Assembly (NCBI GenBank): GCA_902168085.1
Contig: CABHOP010000064.1
Location: 1-59,174, forward strand
DNA length: 59,174 nt
Origin: an uncultured Bacteroides sp.
Lineage (GTDB): Bacteria > Bacteroidota > Bacteroidia > Chitinophagales > Chitinophagaceae
Direction: 5' to 3'
The notes under the pieces were generated by a model. It did no database searches. It was not told the origin of the DNA and saw only the letters and a list, made by a program, of their open reading frames with translations. The stretch's first letter is position 1; each line of letters begins with the position of its first letter. This document shows, piece after piece, positions 32,890-41,291 of this stretch. A program made the translations under genes and the position numbers.

Positions 32890-33441
32890 TTAAGCAGCTT
32901 TCTGTACTTGCGGTGTAAACGCGCGTTGAGCCAGGAAATAAAGGCCAAATAAAACGCCATTACCAACCAGGTCGCTGATAACTGTGTTTTTAAAGAATGG
33001 AATAGCCATTACATAAGTCTTTACAAAACCTGCGCCATTAAGTCCCCACATACCGCTAAGGAAAGAACCGAAGTTTGACAGTACGAAGAATGCCAGTGAG
33101 CCTACCAGTGAATAGCCCACTACTTTAGGTACATTTACCTTGCCCATAATAGTACCCAGGTAAGTAACCACAGCCATGCCGCCATATACAAACAGTTGCT
33201 CCAGGCCATAGAAACCATTAACGGATGTGAACATTTGGAAATACAGGTCGGCAATGAACATGCTGAGCAAAGGCAGGATGTAAGCAAAGCGCTTTTCTTT
33301 GATGATAGCACCTGCAAACAGGCCAACGGCAGCAATAGGTGCCAAATTGTACCAGTGCATTTCTTGGTTGATGATGCGTAATAATGCAGCCATCAGTATG
33401 AGGCCTGCTGCTAATAGTATGTTCGATTGATTACGTTTCAT
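32890..33441 (-). CDS. DUF6580-like integral membrane protein
   Basis: This protein of about 183 aa has five or six membrane helices. The N-terminal pattern (ILLAAGLILMAALLRI ... HWYNLAPIAAVGLFAGAII) fits the DUF6580 family, which resembles S components of ECF-type vitamin transporters. Conserved-looking N-x-A-P and F-I-A-D segments lie in loops. The substrate is unknown and no energising module is nearby. The start is the ATG at 33441 (MKRNQSN). A -7 box (TAATTTTG, 33451-33458) lies close upstream. Confidence 0.75.
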   Translation of the reverse strand: MKRNQSNILLAAGLILMAALLRIINQEMHWYNLAPIAAVGLFAGAIIKEKRFAYILPLLSMFIADLYFQMFTSVNGFYGLEQLFVYGGMAVVTYLGTIMGKVNVPKVVGYSLVGSLAFFVLSNFGSFLSGMWGLNGAGFVKTYVMAIPFFKNTVISDLVGNGVLFGLYFLAQRAFTPQVQKAA

Positions 33442-33450
33442 AATTAAGCT

Positions 33451-33458
33451 CAAAATTA
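33451..33458 (-). promoter_or_regulatory. -7 promoter element for the DUF6580-like gene
   Basis: On the minus strand TAATTTTG matches TAnnTTTG, 9 nt before the ATG at 33441, so the leader would be very short. It follows directly after the secA terminator. Confidence 0.45.
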
Positions 33459-33471
33459 AACAGAGTAAAGC

Positions 33472-33504
33472 AAAAAGCGAAATGTGAGTTACATTTCGCT
33501 TTTT
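33472..33504 (-). terminator. Terminator of secA
   Basis: AAAAAGCGAAATGT pairs with ACATTTCGCTTTTT around 5 nt. On the minus strand it ends in TTTTTGC, right after the secA stop. Confidence 0.85.
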
Positions 33505-33509
33505 CTTAT

Positions 33510-36500
33510 TTACAGTCCACGTCCGTGACAGCTTTTATATTTCTTGCCGCTACCACAGGGGCAGGGGTCGTTCCGGCCTATTTTAGGGCCTGCCTGCACC
33601 GGCGAGCGTTTTACACTGCTTCCTTCTTCATCATATATATCGTGCTCGTCGGCAGCATAGTCCTGTCCGGCTTCGTCTATGTCTTCTTTATTCATTTGCA
33701 GCTGGCTCATGTCTGTATGCTGTGGTATTTCCTCAGCAGCTTGTGGTGGCGCATCCTGCATTGGTATGCCCGCACGCAGCAGGAAGGATACGATGGTCTT
33801 GTTGGTTTCCAGCATCATTTGCTTGAAGAGGTTGAACGCTTCAAACTTATATATCAGTAGTGGGTCTTTCTGTTCGTACGATGCCATTTGTACCGACTGG
33901 CGCAGGTCGTCCATAGCACGCAGGTGGTCTTTCCATGCATCATCTATCAATGCCAGCGTCATGCCTTTTTCCAGTTGCTGGATAACAGGACGGCCATTTC
34001 CTTCTACCGTTTCTTTGAGGTTGGCATATACCTGTATGCCGCGTATACCATCTGTAAATGGTATGACGATGTTCTCGATGCGGTCGCCGTTCTCTGCATG
34101 TATCTGCGAGAGGGTAGGCATAATGTGCTCACTGATGGCGGCCGATTTGCGTGCATAGAATTCTTTTACCTGGTGATATAGCTTGTCGCCAATAGTAGTC
34201 AGGTCTGCTTTCGCAAATTCGTCTGCAGTGATGTCTTGCGGCTCCATAGCCAGGTGCATCATTACATCCAGCTTGAAGGCTTCAAAATCCCTGCTGTCTT
34301 CAAATTTGGTTGCTATGTCCAGGCATACATCATACATCGCATTGTCGATGTCGATAGCCAGACGGTCGCCAAACAGGGCGTGGTTACGGCGCTTGTAGAT
34401 AACATCGCGCTGAGAGTTCATGATATCATCATACTCCAGCAGGCGTTTACGTATGCCAAAGTTGTTTTCTTCTACTTTCTTCTGCGCACGCTCTATCGAT
34501 TTGGTGATCATGCTGTGTTGCAGCACCTCGCCATCTTTGTGGCCCATTTTATCCATCAGGCTGGCTATACGCTCAGAGCCAAACAGGCGCATCAGGTCAT
34601 CTTCCAGCGATACGAAGAACTGTGAAGTACCGGGATCGCCCTGGCGTCCTGCACGGCCACGCAGCTGGCGGTCTACACGGCGGCTTTCGTGGCGCTCTGT
34701 ACCTATAATGGCAAGGCCACCTGCTTCTTTAACACCGGGACCCAGCTTGATGTCGGTACCGCGGCCAGCCATGTTGGTAGCTATGGTAACAGCACCTGCC
34801 AAACCGGCTTCAGATACGATCTGTGCTTCTTTAGAGTGTTGTTTGGCATTCAATATATTGTGCGGTACTTTTTTTTGCTGCAGCATGCGGCTCAGCAATT
34901 CAGAAACCTCTACCGATGTAGTACCCACCAGTACCGGGCGGCCTACGCCACGCAATGCTTCTATCTCGTCTATTACAGCTTTATATTTTTCGCGCTTGGT
35001 TTTATACACCAGGTCTTGCTGGTCTTTACGCGATATAGGCAGGTTGGTAGGTATCGCTACCACATCCAGTTTGTAGATCTCCCAAAACTCACCTGCTTCC
35101 GTTTCAGCTGTACCGGTCATACCGCCCAGCTTGTGATACATACGGAAGAAGTTTTGCAGGGTAACGGTAGCGAAGGTTTGCGTAGCAGCTTCCACTTCTA
35201 CATTTTCTTTCGCTTCTATCGCCTGGTGCAGGCCATCGCTATAGCGTCGTCCATCCAGTATACGGCCCGTTTGCTCATCTACTATCTTCACTTTGCCGTC
35301 CATCACTACGTACTCTACATCTTTATCAAATAAGGTGTAGGCTTTCAGCAATTGCTGAACAGAATGGATACGGTCTGCTTTAATAGCATAGTCTTGCAGC
35401 ATGGCATCTTTGCGTGCTGCCTTTTCTTCAGGTGCCACCGCCAGCTTTTCTATTTCAGCCAGTTCGGTACCTATATCGGGCAGTACAAAGAAGTTAGGAT
35501 CTTCGCCCGATTGGGTAATCAGCGCCAGACCTTTTTCGGTCAGGTCTACACTGTTGTTCTTTTCATCTATAGTGAAGAAAAGCTCTGCATCTACCACCGG
35601 CATATTGCGCTTTTGCTCACCTATATAATAGTTCTCCGATTTTTGCAGTACCTGGCGCACACCTTCTTCACTCAGGTATTTTATCAGGGCGCTGTTTTTA
35701 GGTAAGCCCCTGTATGCACGGTATAGCTGAAGGCCACCATTGTCTTTATCGGCTTTGCCTTCGCTTATCAGTTTTTTAGCTTCTGTAATGCTATTATTAA
35801 TCACACGTTTCTGTGCTTCCAGCAGGCGTTCGATGCGTGGTTTCAGCGCGTGGAACTGTTGCTCATCACCACGGGGCACAGGGCCGGATATGATAAGCGG
35901 TGTACGTGCATCATCCACCAATACGCTATCCACCTCATCCACCATAGCATAGTGGTGCTTGCGTTGCACCATTTCGCTGGGGTGGTGCACCATGTTATCG
36001 CGCAGGTAGTCGAAACCAAATTCGTTATTGGTACCGTATGTAATATCGGCCATATACGCTTTGCGGCGCATAGGCGAGTTTGGTTGATGTTTATCTATAC
36101 AATCGGTAGTAATACCCAGGAATTCAAACAGGGGGCTGTTCCACTCCTGGTCACGACGGGCCAGGTAGTCGTTCACCGTTACTATATGTACGCCTTCTCC
36201 GGGCAATGCATTCAGGTAAGCCGGTAATGTAGATACCAGGGTTTTACCCTCACCGGTAGCCATTTCTGCTATTTTACCCTCGTGTAGGGTCATACCGCCT
36301 ATCAGCTGCACATCATAGTGCACCATGTTCCAGGTAACGGTACTGCCCGCAGCCTGCCATGTATTGCGGTAGATGGCTTTATCGCCCTCTATGCGTATGT
36401 GGTCTTTTTCCAGTGCCAGTTCCTTATCCAGCTCTGTAGCTGTCGAAACCAGTTCGGCATTTTCTTTAAAGCGGCGTGCAGCCTCCTTTACCACGGCAAA

Positions 36501-36836
36501 GGCCTGCGGCATTATCTTTTCCAGTATCACCTCTATCTGCTCATCACGCTTTTTTACCAGCTTGTCTATTTCATTATAAACAGCTTCGCGCGATTGCACA
36601 TCGCCGGCATCAAAATTTTCAGCTGCGGCCTTTTGCTGGGCAATCTCTGCATCTATATCTTTCAGGTGTTCGCGTATCTGCTGGCGAAACTCTTGTGTTT
36701 TATTACGCAGCTCATCATGAGAGAGGGATTGCAGTTCGCCGTAGATACGGTTTATTTCGGCCACAATCGGTTGCGTGCGTTTTACGTCTTTATCCGACTT
36801 GCTACCGCCAAATAATTTTGAAAGAAAACCAATCAT
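33510..36836 (-). CDS. secA: Preprotein translocase ATPase SecA
   Basis: SecA drives protein export through SecYEG. The 1108-aa length is typical of Bacteroidota SecA, which carries extra segments. Visible parts are: Walker A in MATGEGKTLVS, the Walker B/DEVDS region MVDEVDSVLVDD, the preprotein cross-linking domain, NMAGRGTDIKLGPG, RQLRGRAGRQGDPG, the helical wing/scaffold, an acidic linker near the end (DEHDIYDEEG), and a C-terminal zinc-binding CPCGSGKKYKSCH. It would export the many signal-peptide proteins in this window, including the T9SS cargo. It has its own terminator. Confidence 0.97.
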   Translation of the reverse strand: MIGFLSKLFGGSKSDKDVKRTQPIVAEINRIYGELQSLSHDELRNKTQEFRQQIREHLKDIDAEIAQQKAAAENFDAGDVQSREAVYNEIDKLVKKRDEQIEVILEKIMPQAFAVVKEAARRFKENAELVSTATELDKELALEKDHIRIEGDKAIYRNTWQAAGSTVTWNMVHYDVQLIGGMTLHEGKIAEMATGEGKTLVSTLPAYLNALPGEGVHIVTVNDYLARRDQEWNSPLFEFLGITTDCIDKHQPNSPMRRKAYMADITYGTNNEFGFDYLRDNMVHHPSEMVQRKHHYAMVDEVDSVLVDDARTPLIISGPVPRGDEQQFHALKPRIERLLEAQKRVINNSITEAKKLISEGKADKDNGGLQLYRAYRGLPKNSALIKYLSEEGVRQVLQKSENYYIGEQKRNMPVVDAELFFTIDEKNNSVDLTEKGLALITQSGEDPNFFVLPDIGTELAEIEKLAVAPEEKAARKDAMLQDYAIKADRIHSVQQLLKAYTLFDKDVEYVVMDGKVKIVDEQTGRILDGRRYSDGLHQAIEAKENVEVEAATQTFATVTLQNFFRMYHKLGGMTGTAETEAGEFWEIYKLDVVAIPTNLPISRKDQQDLVYKTKREKYKAVIDEIEALRGVGRPVLVGTTSVEVSELLSRMLQQKKVPHNILNAKQHSKEAQIVSEAGLAGAVTIATNMAGRGTDIKLGPGVKEAGGLAIIGTERHESRRVDRQLRGRAGRQGDPGTSQFFVSLEDDLMRLFGSERIASLMDKMGHKDGEVLQHSMITKSIERAQKKVEENNFGIRKRLLEYDDIMNSQRDVIYKRRNHALFGDRLAIDIDNAMYDVCLDIATKFEDSRDFEAFKLDVMMHLAMEPQDITADEFAKADLTTIGDKLYHQVKEFYARKSAAISEHIMPTLSQIHAENGDRIENIVIPFTDGIRGIQVYANLKETVEGNGRPVIQQLEKGMTLALIDDAWKDHLRAMDDLRQSVQMASYEQKDPLLIYKFEAFNLFKQMMLETNKTIVSFLLRAGIPMQDAPPQAAEEIPQHTDMSQLQMNKEDIDEAGQDYAADEHDIYDEEGSSVKRSPVQAGPKIGRNDPCPCGSGKKYKSCHGRGL

Positions 36837-37127
36837 CTTGTTAATTGTAGTATTTACAGTATGTTTTCAAAAAATGAAGTAAGAAAGGTGATTATCTTTA
36901 AATAACGAACTTTCTAACATCGAAATAATTAAGTATCAAAATGTATGCAGCTTTTTAAAACTGCCATGCTGACACTTAAAAGGCCTCAAAGCTACGCCAA
37001 AAGCCGCATTTGAGCAAGGATTAAGACAGGATATGACGGGCGTTAAAAAAAAAATGTCCCTACCTCTTGCAAGGCAATTTTTTTTTTATGTATTTTGGGA
37101 AACGATTTAGAAAAAAAGCGCTCAATT

Positions 37128-37667
37128 ATGAAAAAAACCTTCATCCTCGTTACAACTGTGCTGGCTTCGGTTTTTGCTGCTAATAAAGGTTTTGCACAAG
37201 ACGATGAACTAGTTAGAGTATATCGTTGGTACAATCCGAATGACCAGAACTATATAACAGTAGCTGATGGGGAATACCAGGAAGGCCAAATGCTGAACTG
37301 GAACTGGAAAGAAAAAACGCAGATTTTTGTTGCTTACCGTAACCCGGCTCCGGGCCGTGTGGCAATTAACAGCTGGTACAATCCGGATACTAAAGATTAT
37401 GCATCCATCGCAGAAGATGAGTTTTCTGATGATGATATGATAAAAATGGGCTATACAGGCAAGAAGCTGCAATTCTATGCGCTGACACGCCGTGGACCTA
37501 ACACTGTAGGTGTTTACCGCTGGTATGTGCCTAAAAATCATGACTGGGTTACAATACCTGAAGAAGCAAATACAGATGCTTATTACAAAAAAGGATATCG
37601 TCGTAAATCTTTCCAATACTACGGTATAGCCCGCAGTGCAGATGCACAGATATACAACCAACTGTAA
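37128..37667 (+). CDS. Secreted protein with three WY-rich repeats
   Basis: This protein of about 179 aa has a signal peptide (MKKTFILVTTVLASVFAANKGFAQ) and then three tandem units of about 50 residues. Each opens with an R/S-W-Y core (VYRWYNPNDQNYITV, INSWYNPDTKDYASI, VYRWYVPKNHDWVTI), followed by an acidic stretch and a K-x-x-Q-x-Y/F-x-A end. The pattern recalls DUF5648-type repeats, though without certainty. It is probably a periplasmic or surface binding protein. The start is the ATG at 37128. A palindromic terminator follows at 37691-37716. Upstream, 36837-37127 is AT-rich with no clear feature beyond A/T tracts near 37045-37090. Confidence 0.75.
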   Translation: MKKTFILVTTVLASVFAANKGFAQDDELVRVYRWYNPNDQNYITVADGEYQEGQMLNWNWKEKTQIFVAYRNPAPGRVAINSWYNPDTKDYASIAEDEFSDDDMIKMGYTGKKLQFYALTRRGPNTVGVYRWYVPKNHDWVTIPEEANTDAYYKKGYRRKSFQYYGIARSADAQIYNQL

Positions 37668-37690
37668 GATTTTAAACAGTTAAAATATTA

Positions 37691-37716
37691 TAAAGGCTGC
37701 TCATGAGCAGCCTTTA
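37691..37716. terminator. Palindromic terminator
   Basis: TAAAGGCTGCTCA pairs with TGAGCAGCCTTTA and is followed by TTTTTTG on the plus strand. It can act for the 37128 gene and, in reverse, for rlmI. Confidence 0.8.
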
Positions 37717-37752
37717 TTTTTTGTTATAAGGTTTTTGAAAACTGTCGGAGGG

Positions 37753-38925
37753 TTACATTACCTGTACAATCAGGAATTTTAAGTATTGAGTAGTAGGTAC
37801 ATGCCACAGTATCGGGTGGTCTGATGCCTGTGTTTGCCAGGTTACCTGCCTTATTTTGCGGCGGGCATCTTTAGCAGCCATTTCTATGGTTTTTAAAAAC
37901 ATATCGGGTGGTACCAGGTTGGTGCACGATGCTGTTACCAAAAAGCCGCCGGGTTTGGTCAGCTTCATACCACGCAGGTTTATTTCCTTATAGCCTGTGA
38001 TGGCTTTCTGAATATTTTCGCGGCTCTTGGTAAATGCAGGCGGGTCCAGCATCACCACATCATAGCGTTTGCCTTCTTTTACCCATTGTTTCAATACATC
38101 AAAGGCGTTCACCGCATCAAACTTGCATATATTGTCGTACCCATTCAGTTCTGCATTGCGGCGGGCTGTTTTTACGGCACTCTCCGAAATGTCTAGCCCC
38201 AGTACGTTTTTAGCGCCATAATGTGCGGCATGTAGCGAAAAGGTGCCGGTATAGCAAAAAGCCTCCAGTACATTGGCGCCTTTTACAATGTGCTGTATGG
38301 CACGGCGGTTGTCTTGCTGGTCAAGGAAATAACCTGTTTTCTGTCCGTTCTCAATATCTACGTGAAATTTCAGTCCATTTTCATTCAATATAATATTGGT
38401 ATCGAAAGGGGCTGACAAAAAGCCCTTTTGCTGTGGCAGCCCTTCCAGTTCTCTGACAGGAACGTCATTACGCTCATAGATACCCTTGGGTTTGAATATT
38501 TTATTCAACGCATTTACTATAGCTTGTTTCCACTTGTCTATACCTAATGCCAGCGTTTGTATTACAAAATAGTCGTTGAACTTATCTATGATAAGGGCGG
38601 GCAGGCTATCGGCCTCGCCAAATATCAGGCGGCAGTTTTCTACATAGCCTATGCTTTGCCTGTATTCCCATGCCTCTTTTATGCGGTTGTAAAAGAAGTT
38701 GTCGTCAACTACTTCATTTTTATCGCGGGTTACCAGCCTGATGCGTATTTGCGATGCAGGGTTTACATAACCCTTGCCTATAAAAGAACCATTTGAAGAA
38801 AAAACCTCCACTATATCTCCGGCTTCATATTCGCCTTCGCTATCGCCCAGTTCATTACCAAATATCCATGGGTGGCCGTTTACTACACGGTCGCCCACCT
38901 TTTTTCTTAGAAAAAATTTAGCCAT
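37753..38925 (-). CDS. rlmI: RlmI-type 23S rRNA (cytosine-C5) methyltransferase
   Basis: This AdoMet-dependent methyltransferase of about 390 aa is like RlmI (YccW). The N-terminal PUA domain holds HPWIFGNEL and the G-K-G-Y-V-N pattern. The central domain ends in KFHVDIENGQKTGYFLDQQ. The Rossmann domain has VLEAFCYTGTFSLHAA (motif I), GLDISESAV (motif II), MLDPPAFTKS (motif IV) and SCTN near the end. It modifies 23S rRNA at C1962 (E. coli numbering). The start is the ATG at 38925 (MAKFFLRKK). A -7 box ends 4 nt before it, so the mRNA may be leaderless. Confidence 0.92.
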   Translation of the reverse strand: MAKFFLRKKVGDRVVNGHPWIFGNELGDSEGEYEAGDIVEVFSSNGSFIGKGYVNPASQIRIRLVTRDKNEVVDDNFFYNRIKEAWEYRQSIGYVENCRLIFGEADSLPALIIDKFNDYFVIQTLALGIDKWKQAIVNALNKIFKPKGIYERNDVPVRELEGLPQQKGFLSAPFDTNIILNENGLKFHVDIENGQKTGYFLDQQDNRRAIQHIVKGANVLEAFCYTGTFSLHAAHYGAKNVLGLDISESAVKTARRNAELNGYDNICKFDAVNAFDVLKQWVKEGKRYDVVMLDPPAFTKSRENIQKAITGYKEINLRGMKLTKPGGFLVTASCTNLVPPDMFLKTIEMAAKDARRKIRQVTWQTQASDHPILWHVPTTQYLKFLIVQVM

Positions 38926-38929
38926 CGTG

Positions 38930-38937
38930 CAAAAGTA
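38930..38937 (-). promoter_or_regulatory. -7 element abutting the rlmI start
   Basis: On the minus strand TACTTTTG matches TAnnTTTG and is followed by CACG and then ATG. Transcription would start at or next to the start codon. No -33 TTG is clear. Confidence 0.5.
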
Positions 38938-39005
38938 ATAAATAGCACAGGAAGATAACTTAATCTTAAATGTCAGATAGCTGCAATACACTACACACTA
39001 TTAAT

Positions 39006-39013
39006 TATTTTTG
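39006..39013 (+). promoter_or_regulatory. -7 element abutting the recN start
   Basis: TATTTTTG matches TAnnTTTG and is followed by CGACG and then ATG at 39019. It mirrors the rlmI arrangement 68 nt away on the other strand. No -33 TTG is clear. Confidence 0.45.
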
Positions 39014-39018
39014 CGACG

Positions 39019-40680
39019 ATGCTGCAAAAACTGGTAATCAACAATTACGCTATAATCGACCACCTTTCTTTAGCGCCCGATAAACACCTGAATATTGTAA
39101 CGGGTGAAACCGGTGCAGGCAAGAGTATCATACTTGGTGCGCTATCGCTGATATTGGGTGAACGTGCCGATACATCAGTACTCATCAATAAAGAAGAGAA
39201 ATGTATAGTGGAAGCGCATTTTGAGGTGGCAGACAATACCGCCTTCCGGCAGGCCATGCAGCAGGCCGACCTGGATGATGATACCTCGTGCATCATACGC
39301 CGCGAAATAAATACAGCAGGCAAATCGCGGGCATTTATTAATGATACTCCTGTAACACTCAGCACGCTGAATAAGCTGACAGGTATGCTGGTAGACCTGC
39401 ACCAGCAGTTTGATAACCTGGCACTGCGTGATGATGATTTCCAGATGGATGTGGTGGATGCGCTGGCTGATAATATAGCGTTGCGGAAAGAATACAGGGA
39501 ACAATATGCACAATACAAAAAAATAATAGCATCAATAACCGAACTGAAAGCCGAGCAGACACAATGGCAGAAAGAGGCAGACTACAAGCAGTTTTTGCTG
39601 GAAGAACTGACTACTGCATCGTTCAAGACAGATGAAATAGAGCAGGCAGAACAGGAGCTAAAACAGCTATCGAATGCGGAAAGGATACTTGGTGTGCTGC
39701 AAGGTGCTGGCCGTACCTTGGCAGAAGGTGAGCAGCCCATGGTAAATGAACTGAAACGTGTAACCCAGCAACTGCAAGGCATTAGCGAACTGGTACCCGA
39801 AGTGGCAGCGGTTAATGAAAGGCTACAATCTGCATGGGCAGAATTGAAAGATATCAGTAACGAGCTATCAACAATAGAAGGTAACATCAGCCTGGATGAA
39901 GGTAAACTGAACCTGCTACAAGAGCGTATAGACCTTGGTTACAAGCTGCTGAAGAAACATGCTTTACAGAATACGAACGAACTGCTGTCGCTGCAGGCAC
40001 AACTGGAAGAAGAGCTGAAAGCCAGCCTGAACCTGAATGAAAACATTGCCAAGCTGGAAGCAGAGTTGCAAGTTGTATATAAACAGGTGACAGATAAAGC
40101 ACAGCAGCTATCGGCCAGGAGAAAAGAGGCGGCACCGCAGATAGAAGAACGCATCAATAACCTGCTGGGGCCGGTAGGTATGCCCAATGCACGTATCAAA
40201 ATTGCTGTCAATCCGCTAAGTGAACCGGGTATCTTTGGTACGGATGATGTACAGTTTATGCTGGATGCCAATAAGAGCGGGCAATACCTGCCTGTATATA
40301 AAGCCGCATCGGGTGGGGAAATGAGCCGTATCATGCTTTGCATCAAATCGCAAACGGCAAAGGCAATGCACTTGCCTACGCTGATATTTGATGAAGTAGA
40401 TACAGGTATATCGGGCGAAGCGGCCAAGCAGGTAGGCGTGCTGCTGCGCAATCTGGCAGCATACCATCAAGTGATATGCATTACACACCAACCACAGGTA
40501 GCAGCAAAGGCCAACAGCCACTTCTATGTATATAAAGAAGAAGGTAAAGATGGCAAGATAAATACACGTGTACGTATGCTGCAGCCCGATGAGCGCATAC
40601 TGGCCATAGCCCGCATGATAGATGGCGAAAAGCCAAGCGATGCCGCTTTGCAGAATGCGAAAGAGCTGGTAGTAGCGTAG
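39019..40680 (+). CDS. recN: DNA repair protein RecN
   Basis: RecN is an SMC-like ATPase that helps double-strand-break repair. The 553-aa protein shows the SMC layout: an N-terminal Walker A half with TGETGAGKSIILGAL, a long antiparallel coiled-coil middle (about 150-400), then a C-terminal half with the ABC signature-like SGGEMSRIMLCIK, Walker B LIFDEVDTGISG and a late CITHQPQVAAKANSHF. The length is normal. In many Bacteroidota recN lies near coaBC-DUF4835; here it is about 15 kb away. It converges on a lipoprotein gene 4 nt downstream. Confidence 0.96.
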   Translation: MLQKLVINNYAIIDHLSLAPDKHLNIVTGETGAGKSIILGALSLILGERADTSVLINKEEKCIVEAHFEVADNTAFRQAMQQADLDDDTSCIIRREINTAGKSRAFINDTPVTLSTLNKLTGMLVDLHQQFDNLALRDDDFQMDVVDALADNIALRKEYREQYAQYKKIIASITELKAEQTQWQKEADYKQFLLEELTTASFKTDEIEQAEQELKQLSNAERILGVLQGAGRTLAEGEQPMVNELKRVTQQLQGISELVPEVAAVNERLQSAWAELKDISNELSTIEGNISLDEGKLNLLQERIDLGYKLLKKHALQNTNELLSLQAQLEEELKASLNLNENIAKLEAELQVVYKQVTDKAQQLSARRKEAAPQIEERINNLLGPVGMPNARIKIAVNPLSEPGIFGTDDVQFMLDANKSGQYLPVYKAASGGEMSRIMLCIKSQTAKAMHLPTLIFDEVDTGISGEAAKQVGVLLRNLAAYHQVICITHQPQVAAKANSHFYVYKEEGKDGKINTRVRMLQPDERILAIARMIDGEKPSDAALQNAKELVVA

Positions 40681-40684
40681 CTTG

Positions 40685-41209
40685 CTATGGCATGGCTACA
40701 GGCGGACGTTTTATGAATTTTTCAACCGGCAGGTATAGCCACCCTGTCTTAGCCGTTTTGAAGAAAAGCCTGTTTTTCATATCCGCAGTTATCCCCGCAG
40801 GAATCACGTTTTTACCACCGGGGGTAACGGTTAGTTCCAGCGTATCGCCTTTCTTTATTTTATCTAAAGCGATGGTTTTAGTATCATACCAGTTTTCGCC
40901 AAACTGGTAGCGCGGTGCCTTTTTATTGTTCTTTGATGCTTTGCTTACCGTACAATCCGTCCAGCCGTCTTCACCACGCCAGTAAAAGGTTTGGGGTGTT
41001 TCCTTCTGCTTCCATACCAGCAATATTTTTTGTGTGCGCACGGGTTCGCTTTCTTTGCGGCCGGGCAGGGTAGTTTGTTCTGTAGCCTCTATGGTTTTGG
41101 CATAGGTAGCACCGCTTTTTACAGCAGCAGCTTTTTTAGTTTGCGCACATGCGGTAAGCATGGCCGCGGTGCATATGGTAGTAACAAATATTCCGGCTCT
41201 TGTTATCAT
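40685..41209 (-). CDS. Lipoprotein of unknown function
   Basis: I do not recognise this protein of about 174 aa. It has a type II signal peptide (MITRAGIFVTTICTAAMLTAC), so it is lipidated on Cys21. A Lys/Ala-rich linker is followed by a domain with several Trp (LVWKQKETPQTFYWRGEDGWTD) and a predicted beta-rich end. It starts at the ATG at 41209; the 26 in-frame residues further upstream overlap the terminator of the S46 gene and are not coding. It converges on recN. Confidence 0.7.
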   Translation of the reverse strand: MITRAGIFVTTICTAAMLTACAQTKKAAAVKSGATYAKTIEATEQTTLPGRKESEPVRTQKILLVWKQKETPQTFYWRGEDGWTDCTVSKASKNNKKAPRYQFGENWYDTKTIALDKIKKGDTLELTVTPGGKNVIPAGITADMKNRLFFKTAKTGWLYLPVEKFIKRPPVAMP

Positions 41210-41240
41210 AATAAGAAAGAAGTGGTTGTAAATATATACA

Positions 41241-41272
41241 AACAGCCGCTTCGTGGTATAGAAGCGGCTGTT
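41241..41272 (-). terminator. Terminator of the S46 peptidase gene
   Basis: AACAGCCGCTTC pairs with GAAGCGGCTGTT around 8 nt. On the minus strand a short T run (TTTG, then AT-rich) follows. Confidence 0.75.
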
Positions 41273-41291
41273 AAATGATAGTTTCATTACT

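Noticed and set aside
37045-37090. A/T homopolymer tracts as a replication origin or curved-DNA site
   Set aside because: They are short runs of A and T with no DnaA boxes or repeats nearby; they probably belong to the AT-rich upstream region of the 37128 gene.
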